A stretch of DNA of 64,000 nucleotides from Flavobacterium branchiarum (GTDB lineage: Bacteria; Bacteroidota; Bacteroidia; Flavobacteriales; Flavobacteriaceae): positions 930,001 through 994,000 of the forward strand of contig NZ_JAUFQQ010000003.1 in assembly GCF_030409845.1 (NCBI RefSeq), given 5' to 3'. The notes under the pieces are model-generated. The model had not been told where the DNA came from, searched no databases, and saw only the letters and a list, made by a program, of their open reading frames with translations. Made by a program: the position numbers and the translations under genes. This document shows positions 9,524-16,774 of this stretch, piece after piece. The first letter of the stretch is position 1, and every line of letters begins with the position of its first letter.

Positions 9524-9549
9524 CAATCTCAATTTTTAGTTGAAAAAAT

Positions 9550-9943
9550 GGGGTCGACTGGTTTTGACAGCAAGTCGAATTGAACAGTAAGCACGTCGAG
9601 CATTGAGACCTTGCTCGTAAATATAAGATCTCAACACTTTTACACGGCGAAAATAACTACGCTTTAGCTGCATAATCCGAATTATAGTACGATTAGCCAC
9701 GTTCCTATCAGATAGGAAAGCTGGATTCTCCTTGAAAGCCTTGGTTTGTGGCGGTCAATACAGGGGAACCGTAAAAATAAACCTAGATTTCCATTAGCTT
9801 CGAGTGGATTTCGAAATTAAGAAGATAAGTATTGTGTGGCTGTTCCTGGCCGAGCACAATATCGAAAATCCAATCAGGAAATAAGCGTGTAGAAAGCTCT
9901 TTAGTTGCTTGTTTGGACCCGAGTTCGATTCTCGGCGACTCCA
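9550..9943 (+). ncRNA. ssrA: transfer-messenger RNA (tmRNA)
   Basis: The 5' end GGGGTCGACTGG and the 3' tRNA-like end (GAGTTCGATTCTCGGCGACTCCA) pair to form the alanyl acceptor and T arm, with GGTTTTGACAG as the conserved D-arm region. The CCA is not encoded. The resume codon GGC at 9646 opens the tag frame GGC GAA AAT AAC TAC GCT TTA GCT GCA TAA, i.e. GENNYALAA, close to the GETNYALAA tag of Bacteroides. The RNA rescues stalled ribosomes with SmpB and marks the product for proteolysis. It is one piece, about 394 nt. Confidence 0.96.
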
Positions 9944-9945
9944 CG

Positions 9946-9983
9946 AAAAACCCTGTAAGTATTTGATTTACAGGGTTTTTTAT
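9946..9983 (+). terminator. tmRNA terminator
   Basis: AAAAACCCTGTAA ... TTACAGGGTTTTTT stem with a run of T, beginning directly after the mature 3' end of ssrA. Confidence 0.85.
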
Positions 9984-10339
9984 TTCGAGTTGCCGTTTTT
10001 GTTGCCGTTTATTACCTGCTGATAACTTTTTTTATTGTAATAAATGCATTACCTGTAAGCTCTATAAATTATATTTATTAGAAAGAACTAATCTTTGTTC
10101 ATAAGTTTGATTTTATTAAATCAAATTCTACAATAGATACAAACAGCTGTTACTAGTAGTTATTTTTCGTCAATATTCACGTATATTGTTTGAGATGTAA
10201 ATTCGATTGATATTTCGTACTTTAAATACCAAGTTCTAAATATTCCGTTTAGTTCATTTCTAAAAGTATATAAATCATTTTGATTAAATTCTTTTAGATA
10301 AACAAATCTTCTCCTAATGCCCAAATCTTTTAGCAAGTG
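9984..10339 (-). pseudogene. non-coding stretch with a coding relic (10160-10339)
   Basis: No complete gene. On the minus strand a 59-codon open stretch at 10160-10339 reads like protein (includes RRRFVYLKEFNQ, YTFRNELNGIFRTWYLKYE and ends YVNIDEK) but has no ATG. It begins in the same frame directly after the stop codon of the 326-residue gene at 10340. It is either the displaced 3' end of another gene or the former extension of that protein behind a stop codon. The rest (9984-10159) is AT-rich with no visible feature except a TTGCCGTTTTTGTTGCCGTT repeat after the tmRNA terminator. Confidence 0.45.
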
Positions 10340-10355
10340 TTATGCGTTCGTGCTT
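10333..10355 (-). repeat. gene-end repeat, copy a
   Basis: On the minus strand AAGCACGAACGCATAACACT; it contains the stop codon of the 326-residue gene. A copy that differs only by transitions lies at 11371-11392, also at the end of a gene in the same orientation. Confidence 0.6.
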
Positions 10356-11320
10356 ATGTTCTCATTTAATCCAAAATCTTTTCTTAAAATTTCCGAGTTT
10401 ATAGTAATTAATCCAATCGTTTCAAATATCTCTTTTTCATGAGCTTTTAACAAGATAATTAACTCTTTAGTTTTATCTATTATAGTGTTGTAAATACTTA
10501 CACATTCAGAAGTTAATAATCCAAGTTCAACATGATTATCACTCATTTTCTTTTGTTTGACAAAATTGTAGTTGTCACAAAAAATACTAATTGGCAACAT
10601 TAAAGTATTATTGAGACCTATTAAATCTGGTGATGCGAATTGAGAAATATTTGGGCTCATATATGGATGAATCTGTTTCATTAATTCATTAAAAGATTCA
10701 ATTTCGGTTGTTCTAAATTCTTCTAAAACAATCGACAATAAATCAATGACTTTAGGAATAATATCGGCAATTCTCTTTTTTCCATCCATTTCAATGTCAT
10801 ATTTTTCCTGAAGTTCTGCGGGAATTTGTTTAAACATTCCATCCAACATAGTAAATGAATTAAATATATTTTTGAATTGTATAACAGAAGCTTTTCTATT
10901 TTCGGGATAGTAATTTGTATAAGCAATTAGATATTCTTCAAGATTTAAAACATCAGTTATTATTTTTAAATTATGCATAGGAGATTGAACCATTAGAACA
11001 AGTTCAATCGGACTTTTAGAAGTTTGTTTAATTAGATTTTTTAGATTATTATATTGCTCTAAAGAATTTTCTAATGCATATTCCACTATTATAGTGAAAT
11101 AGAAAAGTTTATTTATTCTTTCTTCATTTTTTTTGGTTTCATCTTTTTCTTTATCAATTCTGTTTTGTTTAACAAAATAATAATAAGCAAAGTATGCTCC
11201 TGAAATTGCTATTATGATTGGTAAAATGAAATCTTTCAAACAATTATATAATAATGAATCTTGTACTTTTAAGTATGTAAAGAAATATATTATCGAAATC
11301 ACTTGTTTAATTATTTCCAT
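10340..11320 (-). CDS. membrane-anchored protein of unknown function
   Basis: 326 residues. The N-terminal 70 residues hold one or two membrane segments (QVISIIYFFTYLKV, and FILPIIIAISGAYFAYYYFV), followed by a charged linker (KQNRIDKEKDETKKNEERI) and a soluble, mostly helical cytoplasmic domain of about 250 residues. This layout resembles the many 'TM plus cytoplasmic helical domain' proteins of accessory regions, some of which are defence-related, but no catalytic motif is seen and no family is recognised. The frame continues after the stop for another 59 codons (see 9984-10339). It is transcribed in the same direction as the next four genes. Confidence 0.7.
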   Translation of the reverse strand: MEIIKQVISIIYFFTYLKVQDSLLYNCLKDFILPIIIAISGAYFAYYYFVKQNRIDKEKDETKKNEERINKLFYFTIIVEYALENSLEQYNNLKNLIKQTSKSPIELVLMVQSPMHNLKIITDVLNLEEYLIAYTNYYPENRKASVIQFKNIFNSFTMLDGMFKQIPAELQEKYDIEMDGKKRIADIIPKVIDLLSIVLEEFRTTEIESFNELMKQIHPYMSPNISQFASPDLIGLNNTLMLPISIFCDNYNFVKQKKMSDNHVELGLLTSECVSIYNTIIDKTKELIILLKAHEKEIFETIGLITINSEILRKDFGLNENISTNA

Positions 11321-11370
11321 TTTTAAAACTAAATTTTATTTTCTGTGTGTTTTTTCAGAATGATGTATCA

Positions 11371-11392
11371 CGAGTGTTGTGTGTTCATGCTT
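11371..11392 (-). repeat. gene-end repeat, copy b
   Basis: On the minus strand AAGCATGAACACACAACACT, aligned with copy a at 10333-10355 with five transitions and no gaps in the core. It lies just after the stop codon of the secreted protein at 11404-11916. Confidence 0.6.
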
Positions 11393-11403
11393 ATTTATTA
11401 CAA

Positions 11404-11916
11404 TTATTCAAGCAATTTCAATGCTTTTTGTAAAATATCCGCTTTTTTCTTTTTAATTTCTAAATCAATATAATTTTTGCTTGTGTAAATTCTAATTTTA
11501 GAAATAGTATTTTGTGTTAATAATTGATATTGCTCATTACTAATATTATAAATGACATTAATACCTTGTGATTGAGAACCATTAAAACCAGTAGACCCAC
11601 AACCAACACAAGTTGTTGTATATTTAATATTTTTTAGAGTTACGATTTCTTCATTTATAAGTTTCAGCATTAACTCGTCATTTTCATTTATGGAAAAGTA
11701 AACATCGCCCAGCATTATTTTAAGTTGTATGAAATATTGATTATCAATTTTACTGAATCTATAACTAGTAACTGCTTTCATTTCAAATGTTAATCCTTCC
11801 CAATTCGTTCTTTTAACGTGGTTTTTAGTAAACTCGTCAATATGGTCTTCGGATATTTTTTGAGCATTACAGTATGCAGTTAATAGTGCAAATAAAATTA
11901 AAAATAGGTTTTTCAT
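11404..11916 (-). CDS. secreted protein of unknown function
   Basis: The frame is open from 11976, but the ATG at 11916 is chosen because it starts a clean signal peptide (MKNLFLILFALLTAYCNAQ) with an AxA-like cleavage site. The mature part of about 150 residues is rich in beta-strand pattern. It carries an isolated Cys pair (TTCVGCGST) that could bind a metal or form a disulfide. No family is recognised. A candidate promoter of the form TATATTAG lies about 112 bp upstream within a sequence repeated upstream of the lipoprotein gene at 13728. Confidence 0.65.
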   Translation of the reverse strand: MKNLFLILFALLTAYCNAQKISEDHIDEFTKNHVKRTNWEGLTFEMKAVTSYRFSKIDNQYFIQLKIMLGDVYFSINENDELMLKLINEEIVTLKNIKYTTTCVGCGSTGFNGSQSQGINVIYNISNEQYQLLTQNTISKIRIYTSKNYIDLEIKKKKADILQKALKLLE

Positions 11917-12013
11917 AAGGTTGTTTTTTGGTAGCATGACGCATAACTTATTTATTGGAGCTATACATTGACTCAAGTAACACCATTTTTAATAGGCTTT
12001 ATACCTTAAGTTA

Positions 12014-12057
12014 GTGTTTTTTTTAAGCTAATATAGGAAATATCATTATTAATTTAT
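12014..12057 (-). repeat. repeated upstream segment, copy 1 (with candidate promoter)
   Basis: A 44-bp sequence upstream of the secreted-protein gene that recurs at 14516-14559 upstream of the lipoprotein gene, at about the same distance from each start. On the minus strand it contains TATATTAG (12028-12035), one base from TAnnTTTG, which may be the -7 box. Confidence 0.5.
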
Positions 12058-12065
12058 TCACTATA

Positions 12066-12266
12066 GTAAATATAAATTATACTAATTATTTATATAGTAT
12101 ATATTAAATTAAGCACATTTTTTTAGATGGTACATAGGTAGAACCAATTAAGAAACGATAAATGAAACATTCATTAAAAAGTCCGAAAAAGAGTTGCTTT
12201 AAAAATTTGACGACAAAAAAAATCCTACCGAAGCAGGATTTAAAATTTGGTTACTTAAAGTATAAC
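12066..12266. repeat. long direct repeat R1 next to the Fic region
   Basis: About 200 bp closely matching 13481-13679 in the same orientation: a TATAATTAGT-rich start, then ACATAGGTAGAACC-like and AAAAGAGTTGCTTT blocks, a UUCG-loop terminator and the last codons of the small membrane gene. R1 and R2 flank that gene and the Fic gene. Confidence 0.8.
12219..12242 (-). terminator. UUCG-tetraloop terminator of the small membrane gene
   Basis: On the minus strand AATCCTGC TTCG GTAGGATT followed by T8: a stem closed by the very stable cUUCGg tetraloop. It lies within direct repeat R1 and 9 bp after the stop codon of the 82-residue gene. Confidence 0.8.
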
Positions 12267-12499
12267 CCTAGAATCATAATTGCCAAAACAATAAACAAGC
12301 TAATAAAACATTTGAGCATATCTGTTTTTATATCAGATAAAACCTTTGCTAAATCTTCTTTTGTTGCCATATGCATAGTATTATACTCTACCTCTTTGTC
12401 AATTTTTGATTCAATATAAGTAGTTAAACTTTCTGCGGTTTCTTTTCCAACTTTTTCACATAATATAGCGAACAGTTCTATTAGGGTTATCTTGCTCAT
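12251..12499 (-). CDS. small coiled-coil membrane protein, DUF1640-like
   Basis: 82 residues. The N-terminal part is an amphipathic helix region (VGKETAESLTTYIESKIDKE). A segment MATKEDLAKVLSDIKTDMLK, of the 'TKEDL' coiled-coil type seen in DUF1640/CCDC90-like proteins, runs directly into one C-terminal transmembrane helix (FISLFIVLAIMILGLYFK). Such proteins are small, of unknown role, and common in accessory DNA. The end of the gene lies in direct repeat R1, and a decayed copy of its last codons (LYFK, stop) is left in R2 at about 13665. Confidence 0.7.
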   Translation of the reverse strand: MSKITLIELFAILCEKVGKETAESLTTYIESKIDKEVEYNTMHMATKEDLAKVLSDIKTDMLKCFISLFIVLAIMILGLYFK

Positions 12500-12647
12500 G
12501 TTTTTTTTAAGTTTTCACGTTATTTTACATCTCTCGAGCTCGTCCCTGGTTCTTGTTTTAACGTTGTTTTAGTTCCTGCAGAAAAGATCCGGAATAGGTT
12601 TTCACGTTATTTATCTACGTAAACAATTATTATAACTGTAAAGACTT

Positions 12648-13439
12648 CTAAAAAAGAAAAGAAAATCCTGTACTGTTTTTTTGATTAATCTGCTTTTCAT
12701 ATTTATCAATTTCATTTGATAAAAATTGCTTATACTCATTCTGCATAAAATTTCTAAAAATTGAAATGTCTTCATTTTTTCGAGTTTCCACTAAAGTATT
12801 TATATAATCCTGTTTATTTTCACTATTTACGATAGCTAGAGGTAAATTATAATAAGCTTGAATATAATTCATTAATAAACGGGATGTTCTTCCGTTTCCA
12901 TCATAAAAAGGATGGATACTAACAAGATTAAAATGTGCATCAAATGATAAATTTAACTGATCATCAACAGATAAGTTATTACCAATCTTTTCATTGAGAA
13001 GTTCTACCAAATTGTTTGTTAACTTTTCAACTTTATCATAATTAGGGAAATAAGAAATCCCTGCAGATACATTCCCTTTACGTAGCATTCCTTTACTAGC
13101 ATCGACTTCCCCCAAAATAGTATTATATAAGTTTCCAGTGCTCTTCATCACTTTAGCATTAATTTCTTTAATAAGTTCAAATGAAATAGGTCTTTTATTC
13201 TGTGCTTCTTTAAGAACAAAAGTTAAAGCCTGATAATGATCTGTAAGCATTAAAGAGTGAATGAGGGGTTTTCCTTTAGGAGTTAAGCCATTGTTTATTA
13301 GTACTTGTGTTTCAATTTCAGTAAGAGTAGAACCTTCAATTCGAGTAGAATGATGACTAATGGAAATCATATTAAATTTCTCATAATCTAAAATATCTTC
13401 TAGATTTAAACTTTTATATTTTTCAATCAGATTTTCCAT
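12648..13439 (-). CDS. Fic-domain protein (AMPylase family) with N-terminal inhibitory helix
   Basis: 263 residues. The Fic core motif HPFYDGNGRTSR starts at His176, with all residues needed for nucleotidyl transfer. At residues 31-36 STRIEG fits the (S/T)xxxE(G/N) inhibitory motif, placing it in class II, where the inhibitory helix is N-terminal in the same chain. Known members AMPylate themselves or cellular targets; the target here is unknown. No separate antitoxin is needed and none is seen. The gene sits between two 200-bp direct repeats, which suggests it arrived or was duplicated as a unit. Confidence 0.93.
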   Translation of the reverse strand: MENLIEKYKSLNLEDILDYEKFNMISISHHSTRIEGSTLTEIETQVLINNGLTPKGKPLIHSLMLTDHYQALTFVLKEAQNKRPISFELIKEINAKVMKSTGNLYNTILGEVDASKGMLRKGNVSAGISYFPNYDKVEKLTNNLVELLNEKIGNNLSVDDQLNLSFDAHFNLVSIHPFYDGNGRTSRLLMNYIQAYYNLPLAIVNSENKQDYINTLVETRKNEDISIFRNFMQNEYKQFLSNEIDKYEKQINQKNSTGFSFLF

Positions 13440-13480
13440 ATTTTTTTAATCAATAAATTCTATTTTATTCTAAAACTACT

Positions 13481-13679
13481 GTAAAGATAAATTATACTAA
13501 TTATTTATATAGTATAATTTTTAAATTAAACCATTTTTTAATAGTGTGCACAGGTAGAACTATCACGAAAGATAAAAACGAAATATTCATAAAAAAGTCC
13601 AAAAAAGAGTTGCTTTAAAAGTTAGAATTAAAAAATCCTACCGAAGCAGGATTTAAAATTTAGTTACTTAAAGTATAAC
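13481..13679. repeat. long direct repeat R2 upstream of the Fic gene
   Basis: About 199 bp matching R1 (12066-12266) in the same orientation. It contains a second copy of the UUCG-loop terminator (13632-13654) and a relic of the 3' end of the small membrane gene, but no intact gene. Confidence 0.8.
13632..13654 (-). terminator. second copy of the UUCG-tetraloop terminator
   Basis: On the minus strand AATCCTGC TTCG GTAGGATT followed by T5. It now serves the lipoprotein gene at 13728-14399, about 75 bp downstream of its stop codon. Confidence 0.75.
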
Positions 13680-13727
13680 TCCGTTCCTTAAAGTCTTCTT
13701 AAAACTCTAATTGTTTTTCGCTAATAT

Positions 13728-14399
13728 TTATTTCTGTAAACTCAAATCCTTTAAATTAATGCTTCCACAAGGTATTTCTTTATCACTTGATTTATGGTTG
13801 CTATTTGTGCCATCCACTTTTATTCTATAAAAAAGATTTCCCTCATTTAGGTTGAGTTCTGTTCTCAAAGTTCCGTGCGCTCCTTCACTCAAGCAAAGCA
13901 TTACAATATAAAAACCACTTGATTCTTTGGAGTTAATTGTTCTTTCTAACGTTGATTCTTTATGAAGATTATTGTCTAAAAAGGGTTTTAAATTCGATAT
14001 GCCGTAAAGAAACATAGGTGCTTTTTCAATTGTCATTGTATCGGAAGGAATCAATATTTTATAGTATTTATTAGGCAATGACGGAACTTCATAAGAATCT
14101 AAAGGGAAATTAATTTTCAGTTCAAGAGATTTATCTGTTTCGTTTGTTATCCGAGTCCAAAATACTGCATAACTATATACTTCGCCATTTATATCTGTGT
14201 ATTTCAATCCTCCTTTTGGTAAATTATTCTGTATAGTTATGCTTCCACCTTTAGAATCTGTATATTTATTTTTGGTATAAATGTCTTTATCATTTATTTT
14301 TTGACTTTGTCCGATTTTTTCTGGTGTTGATTTGCTGTTTTGATTGCAAGAAAAAAGACAAAATGTTGCCAAAATCAATATTGTTATATTTTGTTTCAT
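13728..14399 (-). CDS. lipoprotein of unknown function
   Basis: 223 residues with a lipoprotein signal (MKQNITILILATFCLFSC, lipobox FSC). The mature domain is predicted to be mainly beta (TDINGEVYSYAVFWTRITN, LELKINFPLDSYEVP) and may be an Ig-like or DUF-type envelope domain; no known family is recognised. A second Cys pair occurs late (MLCLSEG, EIPCGSI). The upstream segment 14516-14559 repeats that of the secreted protein at 11404, so the two may share a promoter type. Confidence 0.65.
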   Translation of the reverse strand: MKQNITILILATFCLFSCNQNSKSTPEKIGQSQKINDKDIYTKNKYTDSKGGSITIQNNLPKGGLKYTDINGEVYSYAVFWTRITNETDKSLELKINFPLDSYEVPSLPNKYYKILIPSDTMTIEKAPMFLYGISNLKPFLDNNLHKESTLERTINSKESSGFYIVMLCLSEGAHGTLRTELNLNEGNLFYRIKVDGTNSNHKSSDKEIPCGSINLKDLSLQK

Positions 14400-14515
14400 T
14401 TTAAAAATTAGGTTAGATTCTCTTATTCAGCGGTAAGCAAGTGCACAAGATACTTGAACTAGGCATAAAATGGCTACAATAATAATAGATCGGATTAGCT
14501 TTATATGATATGTTT

Positions 14516-14559
14516 GTGTTTTTTTTAGACGAATATAGAAAATATCCTTGATTAATTAT
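14516..14559 (-). repeat. repeated upstream segment, copy 2 (with candidate promoter)
   Basis: Matches 12014-12057. On the minus strand it contains TATATTCG at 14530-14537, one base from TAnnTTTG, 131 bp before the lipoprotein start. Confidence 0.5.
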
Positions 14560-14712
14560 GCGATGCGTTTTAGCTTATTTTTCGGTATCGGAATCGGTGT
14601 ATTCTAGATAAAGAATCTGTCTAATCTGTGTCAAATCATCTGGTTTTGGAATTGAACCCAACGAGTTAACATAGAAATAGAGCATTTAATTGTAATCTCA
14701 GGTAATTCACAT

Positions 14713-14749
14713 AAAAAAATCCTGTAAACATTGTTTACAGGATTTTTTA
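14713..14749 (-). terminator. terminator downstream of cspA
   Basis: AAAATCCTGTAAACA / TGTTTACAGGATTTT forms a near-perfect stem flanked by A and T runs, so it can work in both directions; it lies about 120 bp beyond the cspA stop codon. Confidence 0.7.
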
Positions 14750-14871
14750 TTTTTCTAAGTCGTGAGTGATTTGTAGGGTTTTATTATAGAGGAGTGTATC
14801 GAATAGTATTCTTTATCTTCATATTAAACCAATAGGCATTCATTGTTAGTGCAAATTTGAAGTTGCTAGTA

Positions 14872-15063
14872 TTAAACTACTGTAACTTCTACTGCATTTT
14901 TGCCTTTTTTTCCGTCAACTATTTCAAATTGAACAGAGTCATTTTCACTAATTTGATCTTTTAAGCCTGATGCATGAACAAATACGTCTTGTCCTGTACC
15001 TTCTTCAGTAATGAATCCAAATCCTTTTGCTTCATTGTAAAATTTTACTACTCCTGTTTTCAT
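14872..15063 (-). CDS. cold-shock domain protein (CspA family)
   Basis: 63 residues, one OB-fold cold-shock domain. Both RNA-binding motifs are present: KGFGFITEE (RNP1) and VFVHAS (RNP2). The start MKTGVVKFYNEAKGFGF is typical. Members bind single-stranded nucleic acid and melt RNA structure as RNA chaperones, and their mRNAs often have long structured leaders. The region upstream (15064-15240) is gene-free and AT-rich, compatible with such a leader. It is not possible to say whether it is cold-induced or constitutive. Confidence 0.95.
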   Translation of the reverse strand: MKTGVVKFYNEAKGFGFITEEGTGQDVFVHASGLKDQISENDSVQFEIVDGKKGKNAVEVTVV

Positions 15064-15252
15064 AATTTATTTTAAATTTATTAGTAAATGTAGAAGAAAA
15101 ATAAATTTAAGTTGCTGATTATTAGTTTTTATTTTAAAAAATATTTTTATATATTTTAACGTTTCGTTAAGGAATGTCAGAATTAGCCTTTAATTTTGAA
15201 CGCTAAATCAATTTTGAATCGTATTAGATAGCTGATAATGACTTATAAATCC

Positions 15253-15333
15253 CTAGCCCAGATCGTAGTGGCATCCTTTTTATCTTCTTTTTTTGAAGAT
15301 AAAAAGATATAGCGAAGAGCTGGAAAATGCTCC
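15253..15333 (+). repeat. dispersed flavobacterial intergenic repeat, copy 2
   Basis: Begins CTAGCCCAGATCGTAGTGGC, then an A/T hairpin (TATCTTCTTTTTTTGAAGATA) and ends AGCTGGAAAATGCTCC. Homologous block by block to 4520-4599 on the opposite strand. In this copy the hairpin arms are intact (ATCTTC / GAAGAT). Confidence 0.75.
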
Positions 15334-15340
15334 TAAAAAG

Positions 15341-15365
15341 AAAACCACCCGATAAGAGTGGTTTT
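15341..15365 (-). terminator. terminator of the DUF1508 gene
   Basis: AAAACCAC / GTGGTTTT stem around CCGATAAGA, followed on the minus strand by TTTTCTTTTT, about 20 bp after the stop at 15386. Confidence 0.75.
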
Positions 15366-15385
15366 GATCTTTTAGAAAATATGTT

Positions 15386-15718
15386 TTAAACAGTTTGATC
15401 GTCTGTAGTTGCAGTAGGCGCATTTGTCTTTACAGATTCGATTCCGTTGTCTCTAGCAGCAACGCTTTCATACATTTCGCTAGTTCCGATAATCTGACCG
15501 TTGGTTGCTTTTAGATTAAAATAAGGTTTTCCGTTTTTAGCTGTTTCTCTTGCGAATTTAGAATCGTCTTGTGAGTTGGTCTTTACAGATTCGATTCCGT
15601 TTAAGCAACCTGCTTTTGCCGAATATCCTTCGCTTGCAAGAATCGTTTGTCCGTTGTTTGCTTTTAAATTAAATTGAAATTCTCCGTTTGCTCTTTTTGT
15701 GATAACAAATTTTCCCAT
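15386..15718 (-). CDS. YegP-like protein with two DUF1508 repeats
   Basis: 110 residues made of two tandem copies of the roughly 50-residue DUF1508 unit. Both have the same signature: FNLKANNGQTI...GIESVKTN (about 14-48) and FNLKATNGQII...GIESVKTN (about 66-100). A short Thr/Asp-rich tail follows. YegP-family proteins are small, cytoplasmic and of unknown biochemical role, often stress-linked. It is a single-gene unit with its own terminator. The tandem repeat is typical for the family, so no recent duplication is implied. Confidence 0.9.
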   Translation of the reverse strand: MGKFVITKRANGEFQFNLKANNGQTILASEGYSAKAGCLNGIESVKTNSQDDSKFARETAKNGKPYFNLKATNGQIIGTSEMYESVAARDNGIESVKTNAPTATTDDQTV

Positions 15719-15840
15719 TTTAGTTTTGGTTAAGATTAAATAATAGTTTTAATAGACACTTAATTTCATAAAAATACAAAAGAAAAAGAATTTAAGATAA
15801 TGGGAAACAGTAAATTATTTAATTTTTAAACTAATATTCA

Positions 15841-15878
15841 AAAAAAAACGAGAACTTAATTTTACTTAGGTTCTCGTT
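15841..15878 (-). terminator. terminator of the outer-membrane protein gene
   Basis: AACGAGAAC / GTTCTCGTT stem with an A run on the plus strand (T8 on the minus strand), 22 bp beyond the stop codon at 15900. Confidence 0.8.
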
Positions 15879-15899
15879 ATTATATAATGAATTTTTTTT

Positions 15900-16460
15900 T
15901 TAGAATTTAAATCCTAAGCTAATATTCGAAACAGCCGTTTTTACTTTTGCGTTAGATGCATCAATATCGGTTATTCCGCCTAGGTACCTGTAATCTAATG
16001 TTAATTTCCATAGATCAACGCCTACACCACCTATAAAACTATTATTGTTTTTTACAATATCTATGTAGTTTAGATTGTTGCTAGTGTCTATGCTAGAGTA
16101 ATTTTTCCAGTTGTAACCGCCAAATATTCTAACATTTCCGAGTTTGCCTAATGGAACAATTTTGTAACCTACAATTAATGACGCTTCGGTTCCTGATAAT
16201 TTATAATCTGTATTGACAAGACCAGTCTCTGAGATCGTAAATTTAGATTGTGCGTATCCAAATTCGGCTTGTCCATAAAGCATCAATAGATTTACTCTTG
16301 CAAAACCTCCAAAACCTACTGAATTGCCTGAGCTATCCGAGTGGTAGTCATTTGTTGAGATTGAAGTTATATTAGTTGATACGATAGGACCGAATTGTAG
16401 CAATTGGGCAAATGAATTTGCACTGATACATAATAGTGTAATCAAAAAAATCTTTTTCAT
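15900..16460 (-). CDS. small outer-membrane beta-barrel protein
   Basis: 186 residues. A signal peptide (MKKIFLITLLCISANSFAQ) is followed by alternating strand pattern typical of an eight-stranded 'porin family/OmpW-like' barrel in Bacteroidota (GFGGFARVNLLMLYGQAEFGY, LDYRYLGGI). It ends in an aromatic residue (SNISLGFKF), as expected for recognition by the Bam machinery. No ligand or enzymatic motif is seen. Monocistronic, with a strong terminator downstream. Confidence 0.82.
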   Translation of the reverse strand: MKKIFLITLLCISANSFAQLLQFGPIVSTNITSISTNDYHSDSSGNSVGFGGFARVNLLMLYGQAEFGYAQSKFTISETGLVNTDYKLSGTEASLIVGYKIVPLGKLGNVRIFGGYNWKNYSSIDTSNNLNYIDIVKNNNSFIGGVGVDLWKLTLDYRYLGGITDIDASNAKVKTAVSNISLGFKF

Positions 16461-16774
16461 GGGTGTAAATTATTAAGGGGGGATATAATTAAGCTATTAA
16501 AATTAACTATTATTAGTCGGAATCGAAAGACATATTTTGTTTATTTTTTATTGACTTTAGAAGTGTCATTTTTATTTATTTGGACTTTAATAGGATGAGA
16601 TTTCTTTAGGAAAGTTTTAAAAGGGAAAGTTGATTGTGTTGTTGGATTTTATATAGGTTAATTCTGTGAAATAAAATAAGTAAAGAGCTATTTAAGTTGA
16701 AGTTTGTAATGTTATAAGAGGGATAAAATAATTAATTCTAAATTTGGTTTCTTAGCTAATTAAAAAGAATAACG
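16461..16774. other. gene-free AT-rich intergenic region
   Basis: Divergent intergenic region between the barrel gene and a GNAT gene. I see no gene, RNA or clear promoter in it. Confidence 0.6.

Larger units (their letters stand above)
14400..14871. other. gene-free stretch between lipoprotein gene and cspA
   Basis: No ORF of note. It holds the repeated upstream segment (14516-14559), an AATCTGTGTCAAATCATCTG-type flavobacterial repeat near 14616-14642, and the cspA terminator hairpin (14713-14749). I looked for a copy of the tmRNA 3' end that could mark the far end of an island and found none that is convincing. Confidence 0.6.

Noticed and set aside
10333..11976. Integron cassette attC sites
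   Set aside because: The repeated GCATAAC / GTTATGC motifs do not fit the RYYYAAC and GTTRRRY core rules and no IntI gene is present; kept only as an unexplained gene-end repeat.
12162..12419. 85-codon plus-strand ORF
   Set aside because: It is antisense to the small membrane gene at 12251-12499, whose hydrophobic and coiled-coil pattern is clearly the better reading.
14640..14760. Possible copy of the ssrA 3' end marking an island boundary
   Set aside because: GAATTGAACCCAACGAGTT and the following CCTGTAAACA hairpin resemble the tmRNA end and terminator only loosely; the hairpin is adequately explained as the cspA terminator.
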